This document shows positions 46,492 to 55,746 of a DNA stretch of 64,000 nucleotides, piece after piece (position 1 is the first letter of the stretch; every line of letters begins with the position of its first letter). The notes beneath the pieces are model-generated. The model was not told where the DNA came from. It ran no database searches and saw only the letters and a program-made list of their open reading frames with translations. The stretch is from Xenorhabdus japonica. Lineage in GTDB: Bacteria; Pseudomonadota; Gammaproteobacteria; Enterobacterales; Enterobacteriaceae. The stretch is from NCBI RefSeq assembly GCF_900115195.1, contig NZ_FOVO01000007.1:1-64000 (forward strand), in the 5' to 3' direction. A program made the position numbers and the translations under genes.

Positions 46492-47469
46492 ATGTTTCTG
46501 ACTATTGTACTGCTCATTACTGGGTTGATTTTACTGGTATATAGTTCGGATAGATTAGTTTATGGTGCGGCCGTTTTTGCCCGTGCCATGAAGATTCCCC
46601 CTTTTATTGTCGGCTTGGTCATTATGGGAGTCGGAACCTCATTGCCAGAGCTGATGGTGTCAGTCACAGCAAGTTTAGACGGATTGCCGAATATGGCTGT
46701 GGGCAATGCAATTGGTTCCAATATTACCAACTTGCTGTTAATTGCAGGAGCGGCAGCTATCATTAGGCCAATCAGGGTAAAATCAGAAATTCTGCGGCAA
46801 GAAGTTCCCCTGATGCTGGCAATCACCGCATTTGCAGGGTATCAGCTGTCGAATGGATACCTGAGCCGTCTGGATGGTATTCTTTTAGTGCTTTCAGCCG
46901 TCTTATTTATCTCACTGATGATAAAAAAGACCGCTTTATCTCAACATAATGGTATTGATAGCTATACCCAAGAACGGAATTCAGAATTACCTGTTGAAGG
47001 CAACAAAGGCATTGCGCTTCTTTGGGTTGTCTTGGGTTTAATTATTCTTCCCATTTCCACCCGCATGGTCATTGATAATGCAACCGCTATTGCTCGTATT
47101 TATGGTGTCAGTGAACTGGTTATTGGCCTGACAATTCTTGCTGTGGGAACCAGCCTGCCTGAACTTGCTACCACCATTACTGCGGCCATAAAAGGCGAAA
47201 ATGACATGGCAGTAGGCAATATGATTGGCTCGAACGTCTTCAATGTGACACTTGTTCTGGGCGTCCCCGCCATACTTTCCCCCAGCACCATTGCAGATGA
47301 AGCATTTTATCGGGATTTTTGGGTCATGATAGCAGCCAGTATACTATTCACCGTATTTTGTCTGGGAAGAAAGCATAAATTAAACCGATTGAATGGCATC
47401 TTGTTATTGGGCTGTTTTATCGCTTATTTTATCGTACTTTTTGTTTCTAATTATCACGGTACTGAGTAA
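46492..47469 (+). CDS. yrbG: Na+/Ca2+ exchanger family antiporter YrbG
   Basis: Inner-membrane CaCA-family protein of 325 residues with two homologous halves, each containing an alpha-repeat: GVGTSLPELMVSVTAS with AVGNAIGSNITNLLL in the first, and AVGTSLPELATTITAA with AVGNMIGSNVFNVTL in the second. The cytoplasmic loop between halves is hydrophilic (about 150-175). Ion specificity is not settled for this protein. It is the first gene of the yrbG-kdsD-kdsC-lptC-lptA-lptB series. Confidence 0.93.
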   Translation: MFLTIVLLITGLILLVYSSDRLVYGAAVFARAMKIPPFIVGLVIMGVGTSLPELMVSVTASLDGLPNMAVGNAIGSNITNLLLIAGAAAIIRPIRVKSEILRQEVPLMLAITAFAGYQLSNGYLSRLDGILLVLSAVLFISLMIKKTALSQHNGIDSYTQERNSELPVEGNKGIALLWVVLGLIILPISTRMVIDNATAIARIYGVSELVIGLTILAVGTSLPELATTITAAIKGENDMAVGNMIGSNVFNVTLVLGVPAILSPSTIADEAFYRDFWVMIAASILFTVFCLGRKHKLNRLNGILLLGCFIAYFIVLFVSNYHGTE

Positions 47470-47505
47470 TTACCGATTGAATGGGAAAAGAGTGGGAAGT
47501 AAAAC

Positions 47506-48474
47506 ATGCCTAAGATCGATTTTCAGCAAGCAGGTAAGCAAGTATTACATATTGAACTCGAAGGGCTGGCTAGCCTAGAGCAATATATTAATGACGATTT
47601 CAGCCAAGCTTGTGAATTAATGTTTGACTGTGAAGGGAAAGTTATTGTGATGGGGATGGGTAAATCCGGTCATATTGGGCGAAAAATCGCTGCAACATTT
47701 GCCAGTACCGGTACGCCTTCTTTCTTTGTTCATCCTGGAGAGGCCAGCCATGGCGATCTCGGCATGGTAACATCAAAAGACATCGTTCTGGCTATTTCCA
47801 ATTCGGGTGAATCAAATGAGATTCTGGCATTAATCCCTGTTCTCAAGCGACAAAAAGTCTCGCTCATCTGTATGACAAACAATCACGACAGCAGCATGGG
47901 CAAAGCCTCCGACATCCACTTGTGCATTAAAACGCCACAAGAAGCCTGTCCATTGGGGTTGGCTCCCACCACCAGCACCACCGCAACACTCGTCATGGGC
48001 GATGCATTGGCCCTTGCGCTTTTGCAAGCCCGCGGCTTTACTGCCGAAGACTTCGCCCTCTCTCATCCCGGCGGTGCACTCGGGCGTAAACTTCTGCTGC
48101 TGACCAACGATCTAATGGCCACAGGTGATGATATTCCTCATGTTTCCCGTACAGCAACGCTGCGTGAGGCTTTGGTGGAAATCACCCGCAAAAAATTGGG
48201 TATGACAGTTATCTGTGATGATGACATGCAAATCTGCGGTATTTTTACTGATGGTGATTTGCGCCGTGTTTTCGATATGGGCATTGATTTAAATAATGCA
48301 AAAATCTCCGATGTCATGACTACGGGTGGCATCCACATCAAACCGAACGCACTGGCGGTTGATGCCTTAAACCTAATGCAATCACGCCACATCACCTCAC
48401 TATTGGTTACAGAAGGTAACAAATTACTTGGCGTACTACACATGCACGATCTTTTGCAGGCTGGAGTCGTATAA
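47506..48474 (+). CDS. kdsD: D-arabinose 5-phosphate isomerase KdsD
   Basis: Protein of 322 residues. The N-terminal SIS domain has VIVMGMGKSGHIGRKIAATFASTG (quoted as VIVMGMGKSGHIGRK and AATFASTG) and the SNSGESNEIL loop, and two C-terminal CBS domains follow (DLMATGDDIP onward and VMTTGGIHI onward). It makes arabinose 5-phosphate from ribulose 5-phosphate, the first step of KDO synthesis for LPS. kdsC, for a later step, follows by 53 bases. Confidence 0.95.
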   Translation: MPKIDFQQAGKQVLHIELEGLASLEQYINDDFSQACELMFDCEGKVIVMGMGKSGHIGRKIAATFASTGTPSFFVHPGEASHGDLGMVTSKDIVLAISNSGESNEILALIPVLKRQKVSLICMTNNHDSSMGKASDIHLCIKTPQEACPLGLAPTTSTTATLVMGDALALALLQARGFTAEDFALSHPGGALGRKLLLLTNDLMATGDDIPHVSRTATLREALVEITRKKLGMTVICDDDMQICGIFTDGDLRRVFDMGIDLNNAKISDVMTTGGIHIKPNALAVDALNLMQSRHITSLLVTEGNKLLGVLHMHDLLQAGVV

Positions 48475-48527
48475 AGTAAGTAAACTGATATACATAAGCA
48501 TGATATCAATCTCAAGAGAATTTCTTA

Positions 48528-49091
48528 ATGAGTCAAAAAGAGTACCTGGATACCTGTTATGGCCCAGTAAACAAAGTAATTATTGAAAAAGCCCGTCAAA
48601 TTCGTCTTCTGATTTGTGATGTTGATGGTGTAATGTCTGATGGGCTTATCTACATGGGCAATGAAGGCGAAGAACTGAAAGCCTTTAACGTTCGTGATGG
48701 TTATGGCATCCGTTGTTTAATCACTTCTGGTATTGAAGTTGCCATCATTACTGGCCGCAAAGCAAAATTGCTGAAAAATCGTGCAGATACACTGGGTATT
48801 ACACATCTTTACCAAGGCCAAAACGATAAGGTTTTGGCGTATAAAGAACTGTTGGATAAACTAGCATTACGGTCAGAGCAAGTCGCCTATATTGGTGATG
48901 ACCTTATTGACTGGCCTGTCATGGCACAAGTTGGATTATCTGTTGCAGTTGCAGATGCCCATCCATTACTGTTGCCGAAAGCAGATTATGTAACTCAGAT
49001 TGCCGGCGGTCGTGGTGCAGTCAGGGAACTTTGTGATTTGGTGCTCTTCGCTCAGAATAAGCTAGAAGATGCCAAAGGGTTATCCATATAA
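48528..49091 (+). CDS. kdsC: KDO 8-phosphate phosphatase KdsC
   Basis: HAD-superfamily phosphatase of 187 residues (E. coli 188). Motif I is LLICDVDGVMSDG with the nucleophile and acid/base Asp pair, motif II is IITGRKAKLL, and motif III/IV is AYIGDDLIDWPVM. It lacks a large cap domain and works as a tetramer. It releases KDO from KDO 8-phosphate. It is followed after 18 bases by lptC. Confidence 0.96.
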   Translation: MSQKEYLDTCYGPVNKVIIEKARQIRLLICDVDGVMSDGLIYMGNEGEELKAFNVRDGYGIRCLITSGIEVAIITGRKAKLLKNRADTLGITHLYQGQNDKVLAYKELLDKLALRSEQVAYIGDDLIDWPVMAQVGLSVAVADAHPLLLPKADYVTQIAGGRGAVRELCDLVLFAQNKLEDAKGLSI

Positions 49092-49109
49092 ATTAAAACT
49101 GAAAAAAGA

Positions 49110-49703
49110 ATGAGTAAAATTCAATCCTGGCTAATCGCAATATTGGCACTGATCGCGCTTGCGCTGATTGGCTGGAATTTATCGAATGTCAATGATGATG
49201 CCTCATCACCGATCGTAGATGATGGTTATCCCACTTATCAAACAAAGGAAGCGGTCACTTTTGTCTATGATCCGACAGGTAAGCTGGCTTACAAACTGGT
49301 CGCTGACGATGTTAAAAACTATACGGAAACGAAACTGACTTGGTTTACCAACCCCGTATTGACAACATTTGACCCGAATGGCTCCCCCGGAACCCTGATA
49401 GCCACATGGGCAGTACGCGCTAATAAGGCCAAACTGACCAAAGATAACATGCTCTATCTGTATGGGGATGTCCAAGTGGATAGCCTGACCGATGCATCAC
49501 AATTGCAGCGGATCACAACAGATAACGCGACTGTCAATCTCACAACACAAGATGTCGTATCCGATGACCAAGCTACTATCATTGGCGTCGGTTTAAAATC
49601 TGTTGGCATGAAAATGCGTGGCAATCTGCGAAACAAAACTGCTGAACTGATTGAAAAAGTGTCCACTCGATATGAGATTCCACATGAACAACCTAATCCG
49701 TAA
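49110..49703 (+). CDS. lptC: LPS export protein LptC
   Basis: Protein of 197 residues (E. coli 191), with one N-terminal transmembrane helix (residues 4-24) and a periplasmic beta-jellyroll. Family segments are YQTKEAVTFVYDPTGKLAYKL, the ADDVKNY stretch and NMLYLYGDVQVDSL. It passes LPS from LptBFG to LptA. Its 3' end overlaps lptA by 32 bases. Confidence 0.94.
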   Translation: MSKIQSWLIAILALIALALIGWNLSNVNDDASSPIVDDGYPTYQTKEAVTFVYDPTGKLAYKLVADDVKNYTETKLTWFTNPVLTTFDPNGSPGTLIATWAVRANKAKLTKDNMLYLYGDVQVDSLTDASQLQRITTDNATVNLTTQDVVSDDQATIIGVGLKSVGMKMRGNLRNKTAELIEKVSTRYEIPHEQPNP

Positions 49704-50232
49704 TACCGTTATTGCCAGTACATTGTTTGCAGTCAGCCTGCCCGCACTGGCCTTGAAAGATGATACAAAAAAACCCATTACCATCGACTCAGCAAGACAG
49801 TCTCTGGATTTAACGGGAAACATTGCCACATTTACGGATAGTGTTATCGTAAAACAAGGCACAATCGATATTCATGCAGATAAAGTCGTTGTTACCCGCC
49901 CGGAAGGTGATGCTAACAAAACAGTCGTTGAAGCTTACGGTAATCCTGCCACTTTTTACCAAATGCAGGATGATGGCAAACCTCTTAAAGGTCATGCATC
50001 AAAGATGCGCTATGAGATGGATAAAGAGCTGTTCACCCTGACAGGTAACGCCTACCTTGAACAGCTAGACAGCAATATCAAAGGCGATAAAATCACTTAT
50101 CTGGTCCCAACACAACAGATGGAAGCCTTTAGTGATAAAGGTAAACACGTTACCACCGTCCTGTTACCTGCCCAACTACAGGAAAAAACCCCCAGTGCCC
50201 ACGGCGCTGATACGCATAAAAAGGGTAAATAA
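49672..50232 (+). CDS. lptA: LPS periplasmic bridge protein LptA
   Basis: Protein of 186 residues with a signal peptide ending SLPALA and a beta-jellyroll: ITIDSARQSLDLTGNIATFTD, GTIDIHADKVVVTRP, ATFYQMQDDGKPLKGHAS, NAYLEQLDSNIKGDKITYLV. LptA monomers form the bridge carrying LPS to LptDE. The start at 49672 aligns with the E. coli start; an ATG four codons later (49684) is possible and neither has a strong ribosome site, consistent with coupling to lptC, whose end it overlaps. Confidence 0.93.
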   Translation: MRFHMNNLIRNTVIASTLFAVSLPALALKDDTKKPITIDSARQSLDLTGNIATFTDSVIVKQGTIDIHADKVVVTRPEGDANKTVVEAYGNPATFYQMQDDGKPLKGHASKMRYEMDKELFTLTGNAYLEQLDSNIKGDKITYLVPTQQMEAFSDKGKHVTTVLLPAQLQEKTPSAHGADTHKKGK

Positions 50233-50266
50233 CGACTGATGACAATACAATTGTGGCAATACTAAT

Positions 50267-50992
50267 ATGGCAATATTAAACGCAGAAAATCTGGCGAAAG
50301 CATATAAAGGCCGTAAGGTCGTTGAGAATGTCAGCCTGAACGTGAAGTCAGGGGAAATTGTTGGCTTACTTGGCCCCAATGGTGCAGGTAAAACGACCAC
50401 GTTCTACATGGTTGTCGGCATTGTCCCACGTGATGCCGGCTCTATCACCATTGATGAAGAAGATATCAGTCTGCTGCCCCTGCATGAACGAGCACGCCGC
50501 GGGATAGGTTACTTGCCTCAGGAAGCGTCTATCTTCCGTCGTTTGAGTGTACTCGACAATTTGATGGCTGTACTGGAGATCCGTAAAGATCTGACTCAAG
50601 AACAGAGAAAAGAACGAGCAGAAGAGTTGCTGGAAGAATTTCACATCTCCCACCTGCGTGACAGTCTTGGGCAATCACTTTCCGGTGGTGAACGCCGTCG
50701 TGTGGAAATTGCCCGTGCACTGGCTGCCAATCCTAAATTCATCCTGTTAGATGAACCTTTTGCTGGTGTTGATCCAATTTCCGTACTGGATATTAAAAAG
50801 ATCATTCAGCACCTGCGGGATTACGGATTAGGTGTCCTGATTACTGACCACAATGTCCGTGAAACACTGGATGTCTGCGAACGTGCTTATATCGTCAGTC
50901 AAGGCCACTTGATTGCCCACGGAGCCCCGAATGACATCCTGAATAACGAGCAGGTCAAACGCGTCTATCTGGGTGAAGGCTTCCGCCTTTAG
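50267..50992 (+). CDS. lptB: LPS export ABC ATPase LptB
   Basis: ABC ATPase of 241 residues, the E. coli length. Walker A is [13 protein letters not shown], the Q-loop is [15 protein letters not shown], the signature is [16 protein letters not shown], Walker B is [13 protein letters not shown], and the switch His is in [10 protein letters not shown]. It powers LPS extraction with LptF and LptG. It is followed by rpoN after 69 bases. Confidence 0.97.
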   Translation: MAILNAENLAKAYKGRKVVENVSLNVKSGEIVGLLGPNGAGKTTTFYMVVGIVPRDAGSITIDEEDISLLPLHERARRGIGYLPQEASIFRRLSVLDNLMAVLEIRKDLTQEQRKERAEELLEEFHISHLRDSLGQSLSGGERRRVEIARALAANPKFILLDEPFAGVDPISVLDIKKIIQHLRDYGLGVLITDHNVRETLDVCERAYIVSQGHLIAHGAPNDILNNEQVKRVYLGEGFRL

Positions 50993-51061
50993 CTTTCATC
51001 CTTCTGTCAGGTGCGATTCAAGGAACCATTCAGGCTAGATTAAGGAGAAAGTGGTAACGCT

Positions 51062-52501
51062 ATGAAGCAAAGTTTGCAACTCAGGCTCAGTCAGCAATTG
51101 ACGATGACGCCGCAACTCCAGCAAGCCATCCGTTTGTTGCAACTATCTACGCTTGAGCTTCAGCAGGAGATTCAGCAAGCTTTGGAAAACAACCCTCTGC
51201 TTGAACAGAATGACCCACATCAGGAAGTGGAAAATCAGCCACCTTCTGATGCGGAAACTGATGTCATGGATACCCGCGAAGCACTTGAACAGAAGAATAT
51301 GCCTGAAGAGTTGCCACTGGATGCCAGTTGGGATGAAATTTACACTGCTGGCACGCCTTCAGGAACCAGCAGTGATTATAGCGCTGATGACTTCCCTGTA
51401 TATCAGGGGGAAACCACCCAAACACTGCAAGATTATCTCATGTGGCAGGCAAAATTGACGCCATTTACTGAAACGGACGCTGCCATCGCCACTTCAATCA
51501 TTGATGCAATTGATGACACTGGATACCTGACCATTTCCATTGAAGATATCCTTGCCAGTATTGGTGATGATGAACTGACTTTGGAAGAAGTCGAAATCGT
51601 CCTTAAGCGCATACAGCACTTTGAACCGATTGGGGTTGCCGCCCGTGACTTACGCGAATGCTTGCTTATCCAGCTTTCAATGCTGCCGTCAGAGACACCT
51701 CATCTGAATGAAACCAGACTTATTGTCAGCAAGTACCTTGAACTACTGGGAAATCGGGACTTTCGTAATTTATTACGTCAGAGCAAATTAAAAGAGAGTG
51801 CCCTGAAAGGAGCAATTGATATCATTCAATCACTGGAGCCAAAACCGGGCTTGGTAGTCAATGCTGGTGAATCAGAATATGTTATTCCAGATGTATTGGT
51901 GCAGAAAGAAAATGAAAGCTGGCAAGTCAGGTTAAATACCGATAGCATTCCCCGTCTGCGAATCAACCAACATTATGCAGCACTGGGGCAACGGGCCAAT
52001 AATGAAAGTGACAGCCTGTTCATACGCAATAACTTGCAAGAGGCTAAGTGGCTGATCAAAAGCCTCGAAAGCCGTAATGAAACATTATTGAAAGTCGCCA
52101 GCTGTATTGTTGAACGACAGCAAAGTTTTTTTGAATATGGTGATGAACATATGAAGCCACTGGTACTAGCTGATATCGCTTACCAAGTTGACATGCATGA
52201 GTCCACCATTTCTCGTGTGACAACACAGAAGTACCTGTATAGTCCACGAGGGATCTTTGAACTTAAATATTTTTTCTCCAGCCACGTTAATACTGATAGT
52301 GGAGGTGAAGCCTCTTCTACCGCGATACGTGCTCTGGTGAAAAAACTGGTCGCGGCAGAAAACCCGGCCAAGCCACTTAGCGACAGTAAATTGGCTAGCA
52401 TACTCGCTGAACAAGGTATTCAAGTAGCTCGTCGGACTGTTGCTAAATATAGAGAGTCGTTATCCATCCCGCCTTCAAACCAACGTAAAAAATTGGTTTG
52501 A
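51062..52501 (+). CDS. rpoN: RNA polymerase sigma-54 factor RpoN
   Basis: Protein of 479 residues (E. coli 477). Region I is Gln/Leu-rich ([20 protein letters not shown]), an acidic region II follows (about 55-115), then the core-binding domain and the helix-turn-helix. The diagnostic C-terminal RpoN box [10 protein letters not shown] binds the -24 element. It transcribes nitrogen-assimilation and other genes with activator ATPases. hpf, ptsN, rapZ and npr follow in the standard order. Confidence 0.97.
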   Translation: MKQSLQLRLSQQLTMTPQLQQAIRLLQLSTLELQQEIQQALENNPLLEQNDPHQEVENQPPSDAETDVMDTREALEQKNMPEELPLDASWDEIYTAGTPSGTSSDYSADDFPVYQGETTQTLQDYLMWQAKLTPFTETDAAIATSIIDAIDDTGYLTISIEDILASIGDDELTLEEVEIVLKRIQHFEPIGVAARDLRECLLIQLSMLPSETPHLNETRLIVSKYLELLGNRDFRNLLRQSKLKESALKGAIDIIQSLEPKPGLVVNAGESEYVIPDVLVQKENESWQVRLNTDSIPRLRINQHYAALGQRANNESDSLFIRNNLQEAKWLIKSLESRNETLLKVASCIVERQQSFFEYGDEHMKPLVLADIAYQVDMHESTISRVTTQKYLYSPRGIFELKYFFSSHVNTDSGGEASSTAIRALVKKLVAAENPAKPLSDSKLASILAEQGIQVARRTVAKYRESLSIPPSNQRKKLV

Positions 52502-52524
52502 ACAACACAGAGAAGGAAAACACT

Positions 52525-52830
52525 ATGCAACTCAAAACCATGCAACTCAATGTTACAGGTCACAATATTGAAATCACAGATGCCCTTCGCAACATTGTGA
52601 ACAGCAAATGCGGTAAATTGAATCAATATTTCGATAAAATTAACCTCATCCAGGTCATACTCCGGGTGGAAAAGGTGGAAAGAATCGCCGAAGCTACGGT
52701 ACATGTTAATGGAGGTGAGTTGCATGCAACCGCAGAGCATGAAGACATGTATGCAGCAATTGATGTACTGGTAGATAAGCTGGCGCGTCAATTGACCAAA
52801 CACAAAAGTAAATTGAGACAACATTATTAA
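52525..52830 (+). CDS. hpf: Ribosome hibernation promoting factor HPF
   Basis: Protein of 101 residues (E. coli 95), short-form HPF/YfiA fold: MQLNVTGHNIEITDALR, LRVEKVERIAEATVHVNGG, HEDMYAAIDVLVDKLARQL. It binds the 30S subunit and promotes 100S dimers in stationary phase. The first ATG (52525), with AAGGA eight bases upstream, adds MQLKT in front of the family start MQLNVTG. The two starts lie in a duplicated ATGCAACTCAA (52525-52535 and 52540-52550), so the extension looks like a recent micro-duplication. Confidence 0.93.
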   Translation: MQLKTMQLNVTGHNIEITDALRNIVNSKCGKLNQYFDKINLIQVILRVEKVERIAEATVHVNGGELHATAEHEDMYAAIDVLVDKLARQLTKHKSKLRQHY

Positions 52831-52977
52831 TAGCTTTCAGACAACGGGGCTATCATAAGATCATCACTGTTCTATTTATTACATTATTAATTACACCTTC
52901 TATCGCGCCATAGTTCGATCTTTCGATCTATATACTATATAGAACGCGCTATAGTCTGGTTCTAGTGCAGTGCATCA

Positions 52978-53007
52978 ATACCAGATGGCTAATCAGTCAT
53001 CTGGTAT
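52978..53007. promoter_or_regulatory. Inverted repeat upstream of ptsN
   Basis: ATACCAGATG and CATCTGGTAT flank a 10-base loop and end just before the putative ptsN ribosome site (AAGG at 53011). No T tract follows. It could shape the ptsN 5' end or be an hpf 3' hairpin. The preceding bases (52904-52960) contain further short palindromes such as GCGC..GTTC with GAACGCGC. Confidence 0.4.
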
Positions 53008-53020
53008 CATAAGGCCCTAA

Positions 53021-53500
53021 GTGAATAAAAAAATGAACAACGAAACAGATTTACCACTAAGATCAGTGCTTTTACCCCCATGTACACGCAACAACGTACC
53101 CTGCTCGAGTAAAAAGCGCGCCTTAGAGATTATCAGCGAACTAGCATCAAAACAGCTTAGAGTATCCGAAAACACCGTATTTGAGGCTATTCTTTCCCGA
53201 GAAAAAGTAGGCACAACAGGGATTGGTAACGGAATTGCGATTCCTCACGGTAAATTGGATAAAGAGAGTTCGAATGGTGCTGTTGGGGTATTTTTGCGTC
53301 TGGAGCAACCCATTAGCTTTGATGCCATCGATAATCAACCTGTTGACTTACTGTTCGCTTTATTGGTGCCCTCAGATCAGTGCCAGACCCATTTACACAC
53401 ACTATCATTGATTGCAAAACGCTTTGCAGATAAAAATCTTTGCCGCCGCCTGCGTTCAGCGCTGAGTGATGAAGAATTATATAAAATCATTACTGAATAA
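53021..53500 (+). CDS. ptsN: Nitrogen-regulatory PTS enzyme IIA (PtsN, EIIA-Ntr)
   Basis: Protein of 159 residues with a PTS EIIA fold. The phosphorylated His is in GIAIPHGKL (about residue 77), and SSKKRALEIISELASKQL and LLFALLVPSDQCQTHLHTL are family segments. It receives phosphate from NPr and regulates potassium transport and stress responses. GTG at 53021 with AAGG six bases upstream is listed; ATG at 53033 matches the E. coli N-terminus and is a good alternative. It lacks the last few residues of the E. coli protein. Confidence 0.94.
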   Translation: MNKKMNNETDLPLRSVLLPPCTRNNVPCSSKKRALEIISELASKQLRVSENTVFEAILSREKVGTTGIGNGIAIPHGKLDKESSNGAVGVFLRLEQPISFDAIDNQPVDLLFALLVPSDQCQTHLHTLSLIAKRFADKNLCRRLRSALSDEELYKIITE

Positions 53501-53539
53501 TTAGCGATTACAATTGTAAACATTTAGGAGAGTCACCCC

Positions 53540-54391
53540 ATGGTGCTAATGATAGTCAGTGGTCGTTCAGGTTCAGGGAAATCCGTCGCTCTGCGTGCAC
53601 TGGAAGATATGGGCTTCTATTGCGTAGATAACCTACCGGTTGTGTTGTTGCCAGAGCTGGCAACAACACTGGCTGAACGTGATATTTCAGCTGCGGTCAG
53701 CATTGATGTCAGGAATATGCCAGAGTCGCCAGAAATTTTTGAAGAAGCGCTGACGCAATTACCTGACAATTTTTCACCGCAACTACTGTTTCTTGATGCA
53801 GATCGCAATACCCTTATCCGTCGCTACAGTGACACTCGCCGTTTGCATCCACTTTCCAGCAAAAATCTGTCACTGGAAAGTGCAATTGATCAAGAAAGCG
53901 ATCTACTTGAACCACTGCGTTCACGCGCTGATCTGATCATCGACACATCTGAAATGTCCGTTCATGAGCTGGCAGAAATGCTCAGGACGCGTTTACTGGG
54001 CAAACGTGAACGGGAATTAACTATGGTGTTTGAATCCTTTGGCTTCAAACATGGCATCCCAATTGACGCAGATTATGTTTTCGACGTGCGTTTCCTGCCA
54101 AATCCTCACTGGGATCCGAAACTACGCCCAATGACAGGCTTGGATCGTCCCGTAGCAGCATTTTTAGATCGTCATACAGAAGTTCATAACTTCATTTACC
54201 AGACTCGTAGCTATCTTGAACTTTGGCTACCCATGCTGGAAACCAATAATCGTAGCTACCTGACCGTCGCCATTGGTTGCACAGGCGGCAAACACCGTTC
54301 AGTCTATGTTGCAGAACAGTTGGCAGATTATTTTCGTTCTCGTGGCAAAAACGTGCAGTCACGTCATCGCACACTGGAAAAACGTAAATAA
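53540..54391 (+). CDS. rapZ: RNase adapter protein RapZ
   Basis: Protein of 283 residues (E. coli 284). Walker A is [17 protein letters not shown], and [15 protein letters not shown] follows. The C-terminal domain binds GlcN6P and RNA, with [20 protein letters not shown] and a basic tail ending RHRTLEKRK. It targets sRNA GlmZ to RNase E and so controls glmS. The start overlaps a good AGGAG site. Confidence 0.97.
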   Translation: MVLMIVSGRSGSGKSVALRALEDMGFYCVDNLPVVLLPELATTLAERDISAAVSIDVRNMPESPEIFEEALTQLPDNFSPQLLFLDADRNTLIRRYSDTRRLHPLSSKNLSLESAIDQESDLLEPLRSRADLIIDTSEMSVHELAEMLRTRLLGKRERELTMVFESFGFKHGIPIDADYVFDVRFLPNPHWDPKLRPMTGLDRPVAAFLDRHTEVHNFIYQTRSYLELWLPMLETNNRSYLTVAIGCTGGKHRSVYVAEQLADYFRSRGKNVQSRHRTLEKRK

Positions 54392-54464
54392 CACAGTTAT
54401 AAATAATACAATTATAAATCGTATAATTCATAGCAATCGACAATAGCAACCGGTAAAGCGAAGC

Positions 54465-54737
54465 ATGACAATCAAACAACAGCTTGAAATTAAAAATCGG
54501 CTTGGAATGCATGCCCGACCTGCGATGAAACTGCATGACCTTGTACTACAGTTTCAATCGCAGGTCATTCTGCGCAACAGAAATAATATCCAAGCAGAAG
54601 CCCACAGCGTTATTGCCATGCTGATGCTGGACTCAGAACAAGGCAGCCATATTGATGTTGAAGTCAGTGGGCCAGATGAACAGCAAGCATTGGTAGCTAT
54701 TGTTAATTTGTTCAATTCCGGCTTTAACGAAGAATAA
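54465..54737 (+). CDS. npr: Nitrogen PTS phosphocarrier protein NPr
   Basis: HPr-family protein of 90 residues. The phosphorylation site His is in NRLGMHARPAMKLHDLV (about residue 17), and the Ser-region SVIAMLMLDSEQGSHIDVEVSGPDE follows (quoted in part: SVIAMLMLDSEQGS). It carries phosphate from EI-Ntr to PtsN. It closes the rpoN-hpf-ptsN-rapZ-npr group; the IS1-like element begins 19 bases after its stop. Confidence 0.95.
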   Translation: MTIKQQLEIKNRLGMHARPAMKLHDLVLQFQSQVILRNRNNIQAEAHSVIAMLMLDSEQGSHIDVEVSGPDEQQALVAIVNLFNSGFNEE

Positions 54738-54799
54738 AATCTTTTCTTTTTTATCGGTCACGTATTCAATCCGTTGATTTATGTTAAACATAGTATTCA

Positions 54800-55494
54800 C
54801 TAAACATAGTATTCACGTTCAATAAAAGTACCGATGACTTTATCATGCATTTCCAGTGACTTTGAATAACCCAACGTCTTACGATTGAGTCGCTTAAGTC
54901 GGTTTCGCAATGTCAAATTCTCCCGCTCAATACGTTGAGTGAAGGTTTTTCCGACAAGATGCTGGCTTTTTGGTAATAGATTGTAAGCCTTGAAATTATC
55001 GGTACACCAGAAAACAACATTGAACGAAGCCAGTTTTTTGAGGAGTTTCTTGAGTGTTTTTTTACTTCTCGCTCCAAACGTATGGGCAATGATACGCTTT
55101 AGACGAGGTTCCCAAGCAGACCATAACCAACGTTGGCATTTTTTATTCCCGATAAATGACCATACTTCATCAACTTCACAAATGAGCTGAACGTTGACAT
55201 TATCCAGTGGGAGTGTCGTTACACATCGTGGTTTAAGTTTTTTAAAACACGGACAACAGCATTGATACTGATATGTAATGCACGGGCCGTATCACGGATA
55301 CCCGCATTATTCATGGCAAGATCAACAATTTGTTCTTTTATACCCGCTTGGCACGCGCGATAGGCATAATCCAATTGGAAGGTTCGCTTGCAGGAAAAAC
55401 AGCGGTAGCGTTGGTGCCCTGCCTCACCTTTGCCATACTTTTTGACGAATTCAGTTTGCTGACAAAATCGACATTTTACTTCAACAGTCGCCAT
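54800..55494 (-). CDS. insAB': IS1 InsAB' transposase made by -1 frameshifting
   Basis: The InsB' frame stays open from the InsA end to a TAG at 54800-54802. The slippery run A6 with C (minus strand, 55243 to 55237) allows a -1 shift that joins the InsA N-part to KLKPRCVTTLPL and the catalytic domain. The DDE residues are visible: Asp in CEVDEVWSFIG, Asp in VFWCTDNFKAY and Glu in RIERENLTLRNRL. All three are present, with no stop or frameshift other than the programmed one, so the element may still be active. Confidence 0.85.
55219..55494 (-). CDS. insA: IS1 InsA-like DNA-binding protein
   Basis: Protein of 91 residues. An N-terminal zinc ribbon (VKCRFCQ and, 20 residues on, RYRCFSCKRTFQLDY) is followed by a helix-turn-helix (IVDLAMNNAGIRDTARALHI). 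InsA binds the IS ends and represses transposition when made alone. Its end contains the A6C slippery run used to make InsAB'. Confidence 0.92.
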   Translation of the reverse strand: MATVEVKCRFCQQTEFVKKYGKGEAGHQRYRCFSCKRTFQLDYAYRACQAGIKEQIVDLAMNNAGIRDTARALHISINAVVRVLKNLNHDV

Positions 55495-55746
55495 GTGGTT
55501 TCTCCGAAAAAATGACGATTATACACAACCATCAACAGGTTGAATACGTGACCAAAAGAGCATATTAACACCTTAACCAATAAATTAAGTTTATAATAAT
55601 GTCTATTTACAAATAGTCTCCCCATTACAATTAAAATTACCCCAATAACATTTAACCATATGAAATTATTTAAAAAATATTTATCATCAAGAGGTATTTA
55701 TACACTGATTATTATATAAACAGATCCGAAACTGGAGACCTACTTC

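Larger units (their letters stand above)
54756..55553 (-). mobile_element. IS1-family insertion sequence, apparently complete
   Basis: An element of about 798 bp with terminal inverted repeats: GGTCACGTATTCAATCCGTT at 54756 and, as reverse complement, GGTCACGTATTCAACCTGTT at 55553. The repeats share about 18 of the first 20 positions, plus a further GAT. It encodes InsA and an in-phase InsB' frame with complete DDE residues. I see no matching 8-9 base direct repeats in the flanks (TTTTTTATC left, AAAAGAGCA right). It sits between npr and the racemase gene without interrupting either. Confidence 0.9.

Noticed and set aside
54465-55746. IS1 insertion disrupting npr or the racemase gene
   Set aside because: npr ends 18 bases before the left repeat, and the racemase start is about 190 bases after the right repeat; both frames are full-length.
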